Assembly: GCA_016235425.1 (NCBI GenBank) | Contig: JACRLC010000067.1 | Coordinates: forward strand, 26,881-90,880 | Direction: 5' to 3' | Origin: Chloroflexota bacterium | Lineage (GTDB): Bacteria; Chloroflexota; Anaerolineae; Anaerolineales; Villigracilaceae | Length of the DNA stretch: 64,000 nt | Shown: piece after piece, positions 8,840 to 17,339 of the stretch | Layout: each line of letters starts with the position of its first letter | Numbering within the stretch: the first letter of the stretch is position 1 | Notes under the pieces: generated by a model | Seen by the model: only the letters and a program-made list of their open reading frames with translations | The model's database searches: none | Told to the model about the DNA's origin: nothing | Position numbers and translations under genes: made by a program

Positions 8840-9082
8840 ATGATTTACCCCACTCTGCGTGCCACAGTTCGCAAAGGAAAAATCCAGCTACTGGACGAAA
8901 TGCAGTTGCCTGAAAATGCATTGATTCTGGTCACAGTCATGGATGAAACGGTCATGCAATCGTTGACGCTGGGGGAAAGGTTGGCGGCGGGATTGCAGGA
9001 CATTCTGCTTGACCGCATCATTGAAGTGAATACATCAGAGGAAATGGCCTCGCATTTGGACGAGATTCTGGGCGAGGCGTAG
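8840..9082 (+). CDS. Antitoxin-like protein
   Basis: 80 residues from ATG 8840, with aaagga 9 bases upstream (a TTG two codons earlier is less likely). N-terminal strand-rich part, TLRATVRKGKIQLLDEMQLPENALILVTV, looks like the start of AbrB/DUF104-like antitoxins that bind DNA; the C-terminal part, ending in SEEMASHLDEILGEA, is acidic and helical, as expected for a toxin-wrapping tail. It lies 1 bp before a RelE-like toxin gene that is frameshifted. The family call rests on this layout plus the general sequence pattern, so it is moderate. Confidence 0.6.
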   Translation: MIYPTLRATVRKGKIQLLDEMQLPENALILVTVMDETVMQSLTLGERLAAGLQDILLDRIIEVNTSEEMASHLDEILGEA

Positions 9083-9083
9083 T

Positions 9084-9423
9084 GTGGCTTATCGTTTCAT
9101 TTTTACAGCCTGGTTTGATCGGGACTTGAAATCGCTTCGCAGGCATGACCCCCAATCTGCGCGGCGATTTTGAGTCTTTTTTGCAGGCATTCGATGCGGA
9201 AGCGAATCCCATCATTCCACACACGGGCGGGGCGCGCAAAGCCCGTATGCAAGCCAAAGGACGCGGCAAGCGCGGAGGATATCGCGTGGTTTACTATTTG
9301 GTTCAGGGAAATACAGTTTGGCTTATCACGATGTATGACAAAGTCCAAAAAGAAAACCTGTCCCCCGAAGGGGAAAAAGTCATCCAGCAGTTGATCCGAA
9401 AAATACGGGAAGGCATGGCTTGA
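9084..9423 (+). pseudogene. RelE/ParE-type toxin gene interrupted by a +1 frameshift
   Basis: Reading from GTG 9084 gives VAYRFIFTAWFDRDLKSLRRHDP, a typical RelE-family N-terminus, but this frame hits TGA at 9171. The rest of the protein (NLRGDFESFLQAF, later GYRVVYYL and MYDKVQKENLS, then a C-terminal helix) is in the next frame to the stop at 9423. The frames join at the run of five C at 9148-9152: four C would give an unbroken 112-residue toxin. RelE/ParE toxins cut mRNA on the ribosome or poison gyrase. Either the gene is a genuine pseudogene, which would leave the antitoxin alone, or the extra C is a sequencing error. Confidence 0.72.
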
Positions 9424-9760
9424 ATCAAAAACAGCAGAGACGCTGTCTCCGCCGCCAGTTGGGGAATGTCCATGCCTCTATTCCCTGCTCACTCACTGCT
9501 TACCGATCACTGCCAATTCATTTCCCATCACTCGCAAATCGTCAATCCAAAACCTGTACTGAGTTTGTCGAAGTATCGTCAATCGTCAATCGTAAATCGT
9601 AAATTCTCTACCGTACATCCGTCATTGCGAGCCGCCGCTCTTGCACTTTGGCGGCGAAGCAATCTCCCCGTCGGCGGGGATTGCTTCGGGCAAGAACAAG
9701 AACGCCCTCGCAATGACGAAATTACTCGGTTTTGTACAGTAGAGAAATCGTAAATCGCAA
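9424..9760. repeat. Intergenic region made of nested dispersed repeats
   Basis: No gene seen. From 9534 to 9602 it holds cctgtactgagtttgtcgaag and repeated cgtcaatcg/cgtaaatcg units; a hairpin element (9604-9746) lies inside those units; the cgtaaatcg unit resumes at 9747. The same unit occurs inside thyX at 203-236. Confidence 0.7.
9604..9746. mobile_element. MITE-like palindromic element
   Basis: 143 bp bounded by imperfect terminal inverted repeats ttctctaccgtaca (9604-9617) and tgtacagtagagaa (9733-9746), with inner arms gtcattgcgag (9621-9631) and ctcgcaatgac (9707-9717) and a central hairpin caatctccccg..cggggattg. It has no coding capacity. Flanking atcgtaaat on both sides may be a target duplication, although it also belongs to the surrounding repeat. 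Confidence 0.6.
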
Positions 9761-11470
9761 TCACTTCAACCCCAACACCTCATACACATCAATCGGATGG
9801 GTCTTGCCTTTGACGCTCAAGGGCATATAGGCCTTTACCTCCACCTCATTCTTGACGCGTTCGTAGGCTTCCTTGCTGAGCAAAATCTGGTTGCGCGCGG
9901 CGTTCTCCTGGATGCGCTTGGTGGTGTTGACCGCATCGCTGATGGCGGTGTATTCGAGGCGTCTCTCGGTGCCGATCAATCCCAGGATCGCCTCGCCGTA
10001 ATGGATGCCCACGCCGAAATCCAATTGCGCGGCGGCGGGCAGTTTCTCGTGCAATTTTTGGATCGCGCCGCGCAAGGCAATGGCGGCGCGCACGGCGCGC
10101 AGGGTGTGATCCTTTTGCGGGATGGGGGCATTGAACCACGCCATCACCGCGTCACCGAGGAACTTGTCAATCGTCCCTTCCTCGGCCAGCACCGCTTCGG
10201 CGGCCGCGGCCAAATGCTGGTTCAACACCGAGACGAGTTCCTCCGGCGATTGCTTCTCGCTGAACGACGTAAAGCCGCGAATATCCGCGAACAGCACGGT
10301 GATGTCGGCGCGCTTGCCGCCGAGCTGCAGGCTGTTTGGGTCGAGTTGATTGATGACCGCCGGGGAGACCATGCGCTCAAAGAGTCTGCGCTGCGCTTCG
10401 AGTTTTTTGCGCTCGGTCAAATCGTCCAGCACGATGGCAATACCCTGTGTGTATTGTTGTGCGTCTTTGAGCGGCGAGAGATTCAGGCGCCAGTCCACCA
10501 CGCCGCGTTCGGGCAGGGTGTGGCTGATCTCGAGGTCCACGATGGGTTTGTCTGTTTGGCGGACTTCTGCCAGGTGCGGCTGGATCTCTTTTGAAAGGGT
10601 GGCAAGCACTTCGTCCAGGTAGTGACCGACGATGTCCATTGATTTGTGCCCAAGGATGGATTCGGCGGCGCGGTTGCAGAGGGTGATCTGATCCTGTATG
10701 TCCGCGGTAATGACGCCGCTGGCAATGGAAGCGAAGACGTTGTCCATCAGATTCTTGAGGCCGGTGACTTCTGCGAGAGTCTGCTTGAGCGAGGAGAATA
10801 GACGGGCGTTCTCAATCGCCACCGCGGCCTGGTTTGCAAAAGCAACCAACAGGTCCCGCTCTGATTCGGCAAAGATGCCGGCGCGGATGCGGTTATCGGC
10901 ATAGATCACGCCGATCAGGTCATCCTTCACTTTCAACGGTACGCACAGGATGGAGCGCAGGTTGAAAGCCACGATGCTTTCCTGCCCCAGGAAACGCTGG
11001 TCCTCCTGCGCGTTGGTGGTGAGGATGGGTTCACCCGAATCGATCACGCGTTGGATGATCGTGCGGCTGATGGTGATGTCGGATGAGTTGATGGATTCCT
11101 TTTCCCAGTTGCGTGCCACGCTCGCGCCCATCTGTCCTTTTTCGTCGCGCAGCATGAGCAGGCCGCGTTCGGCGCGCGTCAGGCGCACGATGTTGTCCAT
11201 CACGATGCGGAGCACATCATCGAGTTCGAGCGACGAGTTCACCACCTGTCCCACGTTGGCGAGGGCGATCAGGTTGCTATGCTCGGTCTCGAAGGCTTCT
11301 ATTTTTTCGCTGATGCGCGCAAGCGACGTTTCAAGATTCTCCAGGTTATCCAGCAAACCGGACGGCAGTTTGAATTTGCCTGCCTTGAGATCGGTGCGAA
11401 TTTTTCCGGCCTGTAAGCCAAGCGATTGAATCTGGTTGTGAACGGTGGTGGGGCGGGTGTTATCGGCCAT
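9761..11470 (-). CDS. GAF-PAS class III adenylate/guanylate cyclase
   Basis: 569 residues, soluble. Order: N-terminal coiled region (to about 65), GAF domain (about 70-215), PAS domain (about 230-355, with ITADIQDQITLCNRAAESILG), a short linker with FERMVSPAVINQL, then the cyclase domain (about 375-560). Metal-binding aspartates are present in VLFADIRGFTSFSE and in FLGDAVMAWFNAP; GVGIHYGEAILG and ISDAVNTTKRIQ complete the active site. It would make cAMP or cGMP in response to small ligands or redox signals sensed by GAF/PAS. It follows the transglutaminase gene on the same strand with an 18-bp gap, so both are probably one operon. Confidence 0.92.
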   Translation of the reverse strand: MADNTRPTTVHNQIQSLGLQAGKIRTDLKAGKFKLPSGLLDNLENLETSLARISEKIEAFETEHSNLIALANVGQVVNSSLELDDVLRIVMDNIVRLTRAERGLLMLRDEKGQMGASVARNWEKESINSSDITISRTIIQRVIDSGEPILTTNAQEDQRFLGQESIVAFNLRSILCVPLKVKDDLIGVIYADNRIRAGIFAESERDLLVAFANQAAVAIENARLFSSLKQTLAEVTGLKNLMDNVFASIASGVITADIQDQITLCNRAAESILGHKSMDIVGHYLDEVLATLSKEIQPHLAEVRQTDKPIVDLEISHTLPERGVVDWRLNLSPLKDAQQYTQGIAIVLDDLTERKKLEAQRRLFERMVSPAVINQLDPNSLQLGGKRADITVLFADIRGFTSFSEKQSPEELVSVLNQHLAAAAEAVLAEEGTIDKFLGDAVMAWFNAPIPQKDHTLRAVRAAIALRGAIQKLHEKLPAAAQLDFGVGIHYGEAILGLIGTERRLEYTAISDAVNTTKRIQENAARNQILLSKEAYERVKNEVEVKAYMPLSVKGKTHPIDVYEVLGLK

Positions 11471-11488
11471 AGTGTTTGTTGGTTTGGG

Positions 11489-13804
11489 TCAAGGGAGATC
11501 GTCTTCCAAAGGAATACCCAGTATGCGGACGCGCCAAGTTTCCAAAACAACCCTTAAAGCGGCGCGGCGTGCGCGGGCGGAATTACCGTATCGCGATGTG
11601 AACAAGTTTGTTTGATGTTCATCTGCAAGTATATCAATGAAGCTGGAAACGGTCGGCAGGAGATCGCGCAGTCTGGCGGCGCGTTCGGCAGGGGTAACGT
11701 GCATGGCTTGCGGATGTCCCAGCGTTCGCAGGCTCCAGTTGACAGCCTCAAATGATCTTTCGATGGAAGTCAGGTTTGCCCAGTGTGCCCAACGGGTAAG
11801 CCAGCGCGGCGGCTGGTTTCCATTTTTTGCATACCTGCCTGCCAAGTATACCGGTAAACGTTCCGCCAGTGAGTAACGGCGGGTGAGGAAAACGCCAGCG
11901 GCGAACATTCCAATGATGAGCGCGCCATACAGGATGTTGAGCAACAACCTGTTGATGGCGCGGTCAGGATTCAAGTCTGTGGAAGGAGGCGTATTTAGTT
12001 TTTCCAGTCCGGCAGGCGGCAGGTTGTCGCCCAGTTCAGGGATCGGAGTTCCAACGGGCTGGTTGGGCCGTGATTCTTCCTCCACCGGGCGCGCAAGCGG
12101 AGCCTGGTTGGCTGTCGGTTCGAATTCCACCCAGCCAATGCCGGGGAAGTACACTTCCGGCCAGGCGTGCGCGTCTGTTCGTATCACGGTGTAAGTTTGT
12201 TCGGCCTCATCGTACTGGCCTTCCGCAAAACCCACCGCGAGCCGCGCAGGGATGCCAAGCGACCGGAGCATCATCACTTCCGCGCTGGCGTAGTACATGC
12301 AGAATCCCTTTTTGTAATCGAACAACACCCACAACAGCGGATCGCGGTCGCGCGGCAGTTCGGTGAGCGCCGTGCTGTACTCGATTTCCCTTCGCAGATA
12401 GGCAGTGATGGCCGTTGCCTGATCGTAGGGATTATCCATGCCTGCGGTCACTTGCGCGGCGAGCTCGCCGATCTGTGTTGCAATCTCTTGCGGGACTTGC
12501 AGATATTGCCCGCTGACCCAGGCCGGATAATCCTGACCCGCCGCGCGCAAATCTTCAATGGATGGGTTGGCGATCAAGGCGCGGACCTGGTAACTGCTTC
12601 CCGTTGTAAGGGCAGGATCAGCCAGCCAGGCCGTCACGTCCATGCTTTGATCGGGAAGCCTGACCGCTTCCACACTGCCGCTGCGGCTGACCCAAAACGG
12701 TTCGGACGGCACATAAAGCAGGGTCTGTTCTTTCAATCGCATCGTAACGGTGAAGCTGACTTCCCTGCGCGTGTCCGTGTCTGCCAGGTCGAGGCGATCA
12801 TCCGCCGCATTGAAATTGCTGACACTGGTTGACTCGCTCGTCCATTTGCCGTTAACGTAATGATCGTACACGCGTCCGCGCCAGTAATAGCGCGGCGGCT
12901 CTTCCCTGAGGACTCCCTCCACTGTCACAAACAATATCGGCGCGGTTCCCTGCGCGGCCACCCTGCCCAGCGAAAGCTGGTCTCCATAAAAGTTGGTGCT
13001 TTCCTTCGAGCCATATGGAGATTCCAGCGCGCTGACGGCATTGGAGAAACGTTCGCGGAACGGGCGGACAAATCGATTCCATTTTGCCGCGGCGGAATTC
13101 CATTCGGAGATGGAAACCGGGATCGTCCACGTAATGAATACGGCAATGACTGCCAGCAAAAGAAATTGACGATTGATGTCCTGCGCTGAATCGGGCGAGA
13201 GGAACACGCGCCGGAGATTCCAGCCTTCCTTCTCGCGCACGAAGTGTATCCGTCCCAACATTAACAAGGCTATAAAACTGAAACCCGCCATGAGCCATAA
13301 GCGGCTTGGGAAAAACGAGTCGTAGGCCTGTATGATCAAGGTCGCCAGCCCCGCGAGCGCGAGCGCAGCCAACACATTTCCCTGCCGCGTCAGCCAATAG
13401 CCGGAGGTAAGGGCAAGCATCCAAAACGCGATGGAGATCAAAGCCACAAAGAACAGCGGATCATCCACGGGTTTCTGGACAATGAATTGATCCAGCGAGA
13501 AAAACAGCCGCCCGATGACGATGCTGAGTTTCTCCAATAGGGGAGCTTCAATCTCGACCGCACCGATCAATTGCAGGGGAATCACTGCCAGGCTGTAGGC
13601 AGCCCCCAGCCAAAAAGCACTGCGCGATTGAAAGCGGCTGACGCCGAGCGCAAGCCCGATGACGGCTCCAAAAAATGCCAGGGTTTGTGAGAAGTAAAGG
13701 TAAACCGTCCAATCCGTGATCACCAGTCTCAGCGCCGGAATTTGGATCAGCAATAAAAGAAGCGCGGCGGTGGGAGCATCCCAGAACCGTGATGATTTTT
13801 CCAT
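11489..13804 (-). CDS. Membrane transglutaminase-like protein
   Basis: 771 residues from ATG 13804. Layout: six or more membrane helices in the first 215 residues, a large extracellular part with a transglutaminase core, a Pro-rich linker (PNQPVGTPIPELGDNLPPAG), one more membrane helix (LLNILYGALIIGMFAAGVFL) and a cytoplasmic tail. The catalytic triad is visible: KKGFCMYYASAEVMML (Cys about 502), TDAHAWPEVYF (His about 545) and the Asp of the following WVEFEPT block region. Relatives act as cross-linking or protease-like enzymes at the cell surface. The start at 13804 is supported by a perfect promoter 6 bases upstream; an in-frame extension to 13999 would run into the divergent PAP2 gene. 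Confidence 0.88.
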   Translation of the reverse strand: MEKSSRFWDAPTAALLLLLIQIPALRLVITDWTVYLYFSQTLAFFGAVIGLALGVSRFQSRSAFWLGAAYSLAVIPLQLIGAVEIEAPLLEKLSIVIGRLFFSLDQFIVQKPVDDPLFFVALISIAFWMLALTSGYWLTRQGNVLAALALAGLATLIIQAYDSFFPSRLWLMAGFSFIALLMLGRIHFVREKEGWNLRRVFLSPDSAQDINRQFLLLAVIAVFITWTIPVSISEWNSAAAKWNRFVRPFRERFSNAVSALESPYGSKESTNFYGDQLSLGRVAAQGTAPILFVTVEGVLREEPPRYYWRGRVYDHYVNGKWTSESTSVSNFNAADDRLDLADTDTRREVSFTVTMRLKEQTLLYVPSEPFWVSRSGSVEAVRLPDQSMDVTAWLADPALTTGSSYQVRALIANPSIEDLRAAGQDYPAWVSGQYLQVPQEIATQIGELAAQVTAGMDNPYDQATAITAYLRREIEYSTALTELPRDRDPLLWVLFDYKKGFCMYYASAEVMMLRSLGIPARLAVGFAEGQYDEAEQTYTVIRTDAHAWPEVYFPGIGWVEFEPTANQAPLARPVEEESRPNQPVGTPIPELGDNLPPAGLEKLNTPPSTDLNPDRAINRLLLNILYGALIIGMFAAGVFLTRRYSLAERLPVYLAGRYAKNGNQPPRWLTRWAHWANLTSIERSFEAVNWSLRTLGHPQAMHVTPAERAARLRDLLPTVSSFIDILADEHQTNLFTSRYGNSARARRAALRVVLETWRVRILGIPLEDDLP

Positions 13805-13810
13805 ATCTTG

Positions 13811-13839
13811 AGTGTACAATGAAGGAAACGGGTCGTCAA
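13811..13839 (-). promoter_or_regulatory. Sigma-A promoter, leaderless arrangement
   Basis: On the minus strand TTGACG (13834-13839), 17-bp spacer, TACACT (13811-13816), then only six bases to the ATG at 13804. Transcription should start at the A of the start codon. Confidence 0.7.
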
Positions 13840-13918
13840 TTGCCAGCGCATATCCCATCCTTTGCAAAAGTGAGAAGGTTTCGCTTTTGTTTTTGTGTAA
13901 AATGACAAGGAGGCACTC

Positions 13919-14914
13919 ATGGACATTTTGATCGCGAACGGCATCAACTGGATCATTGCAATTCAAGGAATGGGCGCATGGCTTCAAGCGCCCATGCAAT
14001 TTTTCACGTCGCTTGGCTACGAGGATTTTTACCTGCTCCTTCTTCCGATATTGTATTGGTGTGTCGATTCCCGGCTCGGCCTGCGCGTGGGATTGATCCT
14101 CATCGCCAGCAGTGGCTTGAACAACCTGTTCAAGCTGGCGTTTACAGGGCCGCGCCCATATTGGGTGAGCACGCAGGTGCAGCCATATTCGGCGGAGTCA
14201 TCGTTTGGCATTCCATCGGGGCACGCGCAGAATGCCGTCAGTGTGTGGGGCATGATGGCCGCGTATATCCGCAAGCCCTGGGCATGGATCACCGCAATCG
14301 CATTGATGTTCCTGATCGGTTTTTCGCGCCTGTATCTCGGCGTGCATTTTCCGCATGACGTGTTCGCGGGCTGGCTGATCGGCGCGGTCATTCTCACGCT
14401 CTTCATCAATTTGTGGAATTCACTTTCAGCGCGCATTCAAAAGATGACCCTGGGCGGTCAAATTCTATTGGCCTTCGCGGTTTCGATGACCTTCGTCTTG
14501 ATCGGCGGCCTCCTCGCAAACGGGTTGCGCGGCTTTGTGCTTCCCGCGGAATGGATGGAAAATGCGCTTCGCGCGGGGCCCGAACCTGATCCCGTTTCAT
14601 TGGACGGAATCCTCACCTCGGCAGGGACGCTCTTCGGGCTGTCAGTCGGCGCGGCGTGGATCATGTCAATGGGCGGGTTCCAGGCCGAGGGTCCGGTTTG
14701 GAAGCGTGCCCTTCGTTACGTCGTCGGCCTGGTTGGCGTAGTCATCTTTTGGATGGGGCTGGGCGCGGTCTTTCCTCGCCAGGAGGAACTGATTTCATAC
14801 ATCCTGCGTTTTCTTCGTTATACGCTGGTGGGATTTTGGGTGACGGGCGGCGCGCCCTGGTTGTTCTTTCGTTTCAATTTGGCGTCCCCCGCTGCCCGTG
14901 GGGATGCTATCTGA
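13919..14914 (+). CDS. PAP2-family membrane phosphatase
   Basis: 331 residues with about seven membrane helices. Strong ribosome site aaggagg six bases before ATG 13919. The three PAP2 motifs are present: KLAFTGPRPYW (about residue 76), PSGHAQNAVSVWG (about 99), and SRLYLGVHFPHDVFAGW (about 138), containing the catalytic histidines and arginine. PAP2 enzymes dephosphorylate lipid phosphates such as phosphatidate or undecaprenyl pyrophosphate at the outer membrane face. The extra C-terminal helices (VAAWIM.., FLRYTLVGFWV) exceed the minimal PAP2 core. Divergent from the transglutaminase gene. Confidence 0.92.
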   Translation: MDILIANGINWIIAIQGMGAWLQAPMQFFTSLGYEDFYLLLLPILYWCVDSRLGLRVGLILIASSGLNNLFKLAFTGPRPYWVSTQVQPYSAESSFGIPSGHAQNAVSVWGMMAAYIRKPWAWITAIALMFLIGFSRLYLGVHFPHDVFAGWLIGAVILTLFINLWNSLSARIQKMTLGGQILLAFAVSMTFVLIGGLLANGLRGFVLPAEWMENALRAGPEPDPVSLDGILTSAGTLFGLSVGAAWIMSMGGFQAEGPVWKRALRYVVGLVGVVIFWMGLGAVFPRQEELISYILRFLRYTLVGFWVTGGAPWLFFRFNLASPAARGDAI

Positions 14915-14920
14915 TATAAT
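14912..14920 (+). promoter_or_regulatory. Extended -10 promoter for first Ser/Thr kinase
   Basis: TGATATAAT fits the extended -10 consensus exactly; it overlaps the stop of the PAP2 gene and lies 33 bases before ATG 14954. Confidence 0.6.
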
Positions 14921-14953
14921 CGCCACCACTACGGCAAAAAAGTTGGGATTCGG

Positions 14954-17167
14954 ATGACCCTCGAACGAGACACTCTTCTTCATAAACGGTATCGCATTGT
15001 CGAGATTCTGGGACAGGGCGGCATGGGATCTGTCTATCGCGCGGTGGATGAGAACCTTGGTGTCGATGTTGCCGTCAAGGAAAACCTCTTTACCACAGAT
15101 GAATATGCGCGCCAGTTCCGCCTTGAGGCGGTGATCCTCGCGAACCTGCGGCACCCAAACCTGCCGCGCGTTTCCGACCACTTTGTGGTCGGCGACCAGG
15201 GGCAGTATCTTGTCATGGATTTTATCGAAGGCGAAGACCTGCGCCAGCGCATGGAACGCCTGGGAACCATCAACGAAGACGACGCCATTCAAATCGGCGC
15301 GGCCATCTGCGACGCGTTGGATTACCTGCACACACGCAAGCCCTCGATCCTGCATCGCGATATAAAACCCGGCAACGTGAAGATCACGCCGGATGGTCAC
15401 ATCTTCCTGGTGGATTTCGGCCTTGCCAAAGTGGTGCAGGGCACGCAGGCCACCACCACCGGCGCGCGCGCAATGACGCCGGGCTATTCCCCGCCTGAAC
15501 AATACGGCACCGCGCGCACCGATCCGCGCACGGACGTTTATTCATTGGGCGCGACGCTGTATGCTTCGTTATGCGGTGTGATCCCCGAAGACGGGCTTGC
15601 GCGCGCGATGGACAACGCGCAGTTGACGCCTCTTCGCAAACGCAACCCGAAAATTTCTCGCCGGTTTGCCGCGGCGATTGAAAAAGCAATGGCCGTTGAT
15701 CCTTCGGACCGTTTCCAAACGGCGGATGATTTCAAGAAGGCCCTGTTGGGAAGCAAATCCAAGACCCAGCAGTTGACTGGAAATTATACAATTGCGCCGC
15801 CTCCGCCTGAGGCATTCTCTCCGAAGGAAATCATTGAAAATGAAACGAATTTGGATGCGCGCCAGAATGTTGGTTCCGCGCGTTCACCCTCTCCCACGCC
15901 TCCTGTGCGCCGCGATGAGGAACAGCCTTTTGTCTCACCGCTGAAGAAACACAAGGAACGCGAGCGCAAGCGCCAGGCGGCCCTTTTGCGATTCCTGCTG
16001 GTGCTGGTTTTACTGGCGGCGATTGGCGTTCCCATTCTTGCGCCGGCGCTCCTGCCGGATGGTGTGCGCGGTCTCCTTCCCTTCCTGGCCCCGACCAATA
16101 CTCCCACGGCCACGATCACACCGTCCGCTTTGCCTACGGCGACGGAAACTGCAACAGAAACTGTAACTGTGACCGCAACTGATGTGCCTCCCACCGCCAC
16201 AAATACGCCAACGGAAGGCCCGCTTCCCATTCTGACCGAGACCCTGATCGCCACACTGATAGAGACTCCCACCCCCACCCTGGCCCCGGCCAATACACCC
16301 ACGATCGGCGCCACGCCGATGGGCGGCGGCTTCGGCCAGGTGGCTTTTGCGTCCATCAAGGATGAGGTCGCTCAGATTTACATGATGGATATAACCGGCA
16401 CTGAACCTGTGCAGATCACGAATATGCCCAATGGAGCGTGCCAGCCTTCCTGGTCGCCGGATGGAATGAAACTGGTGTTTGTTTCGCCATGCAGGGGCAT
16501 GGAAGATATTTACTATAGCGCCGGCCTTTACATAACCAACGCAGATGGAAGCGGATTAACTCCCATATCAACCGTCCCGGGCGGCGACTTTGAACCGGCC
16601 TGGTCGCCGGATGGCACACAGATCGCCTTCACCTCCCTGCGCGGCAACAAGATGGAAATCTACGTTTACAACGTGGCCGATCAATCTGTTGCGCAATTGA
16701 CCAAACGCGCAACCGGCGAAACTTCACGCCAGGCGTCATGGTCGCCGGACAGCACGCAGATCGTGTATGCCGTCCAGCGCTTTGGCGTCAACCAGATCTG
16801 GCTCATGTCCGCGAACGGAGAAGACCAGCGTCAACTCGTTCGCAGTGGAACCGCGCTCACCGATTATCTCCCAACCTGGTCGCGTGATGGAACGATGATC
16901 GTGTTCAACCAGCGCCGCGCAGACACATTCTCCCTGCCGTATCTCATGAGCATTCAAGCGGTTGATCCTCCAGATGAACAGGGAACGCGTTTGGAATTGA
17001 AGGCATTGCCAATAGAAGACGCGCAATATTCACAGGACGGATTCTGGATGGTTTACGAAGGCGATAACCGCGACATCCTGTACGTGACTGCCAACGGAGC
17101 GAGCCGTACGGTCATCGAGACCGGCAAAGGCCCGGCCTTTGATCCTGCCTGGCGGCCTCTAAGGTAG
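14954..17167 (+). CDS. Membrane Ser/Thr protein kinase with TolB-like propeller (copy 1)
   Basis: 737 residues. Hanks-type kinase domain (about 10-265): glycine loop LGQGGMGSVY, ATP lysine in VAVKENLF (Lys42), catalytic LHRDIKPGNVKI, DFGLAKV and GYSPPEQYG activation/APE-like region, all intact. Then a Lys/Arg-rich juxtamembrane stretch, one membrane helix (about 344-366), a long Thr/Pro spacer, and an extracellular six-blade-like propeller with repeated WSPDG motifs (SWSPDGMKLVF, AWSPDGTQIAF, SWSPDSTQIVY). The propeller probably senses or binds something outside and passes the signal to the cytosolic kinase (inference). Followed 172 bp later by a paralogue. Confidence 0.93.
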   Translation: MTLERDTLLHKRYRIVEILGQGGMGSVYRAVDENLGVDVAVKENLFTTDEYARQFRLEAVILANLRHPNLPRVSDHFVVGDQGQYLVMDFIEGEDLRQRMERLGTINEDDAIQIGAAICDALDYLHTRKPSILHRDIKPGNVKITPDGHIFLVDFGLAKVVQGTQATTTGARAMTPGYSPPEQYGTARTDPRTDVYSLGATLYASLCGVIPEDGLARAMDNAQLTPLRKRNPKISRRFAAAIEKAMAVDPSDRFQTADDFKKALLGSKSKTQQLTGNYTIAPPPPEAFSPKEIIENETNLDARQNVGSARSPSPTPPVRRDEEQPFVSPLKKHKERERKRQAALLRFLLVLVLLAAIGVPILAPALLPDGVRGLLPFLAPTNTPTATITPSALPTATETATETVTVTATDVPPTATNTPTEGPLPILTETLIATLIETPTPTLAPANTPTIGATPMGGGFGQVAFASIKDEVAQIYMMDITGTEPVQITNMPNGACQPSWSPDGMKLVFVSPCRGMEDIYYSAGLYITNADGSGLTPISTVPGGDFEPAWSPDGTQIAFTSLRGNKMEIYVYNVADQSVAQLTKRATGETSRQASWSPDSTQIVYAVQRFGVNQIWLMSANGEDQRQLVRSGTALTDYLPTWSRDGTMIVFNQRRADTFSLPYLMSIQAVDPPDEQGTRLELKALPIEDAQYSQDGFWMVYEGDNRDILYVTANGASRTVIETGKGPAFDPAWRPLR

Positions 17168-17184
17168 AGAAAACATGGCCTGAG

Positions 17185-17219
17185 AACTTCCCCATCCCGC
17201 TCATGGATGGGGAAGTTTT
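17185..17219 (+). terminator. Intrinsic terminator between kinase copies
   Basis: aacttccccatcc (17185-17197) pairs perfectly with ggatggggaagtt (17205-17217), followed by tttg. The two kinase genes are therefore probably separate transcripts. Confidence 0.75.
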
Positions 17220-17339
17220 GATTCCCAACTAAATTGAAAGTAAATCGAAACGAACTGCGGGAAAATGTGAAGTAGAATACACCCGTTCCAATAACCAAAC
17301 CAAAGCTCACGGGCAACAAAACCTGCAACATACCTGCCG

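Noticed and set aside
9127..9129. TGA before the downstream toxin frame as a selenocysteine codon
   Set aside because: It is in the frame of the second part, upstream of where that part becomes toxin-like; the frameshift at the run of five C explains the break better.
9797..10594. A 265-codon frame antisense to the GAF-PAS cyclase
   Set aside because: No family resemblance; the cyclase on the other strand has all motifs.
13805..13999. N-terminal extension of the transglutaminase to 13999
   Set aside because: It would run through its own promoter and into the divergent PAP2 coding region.
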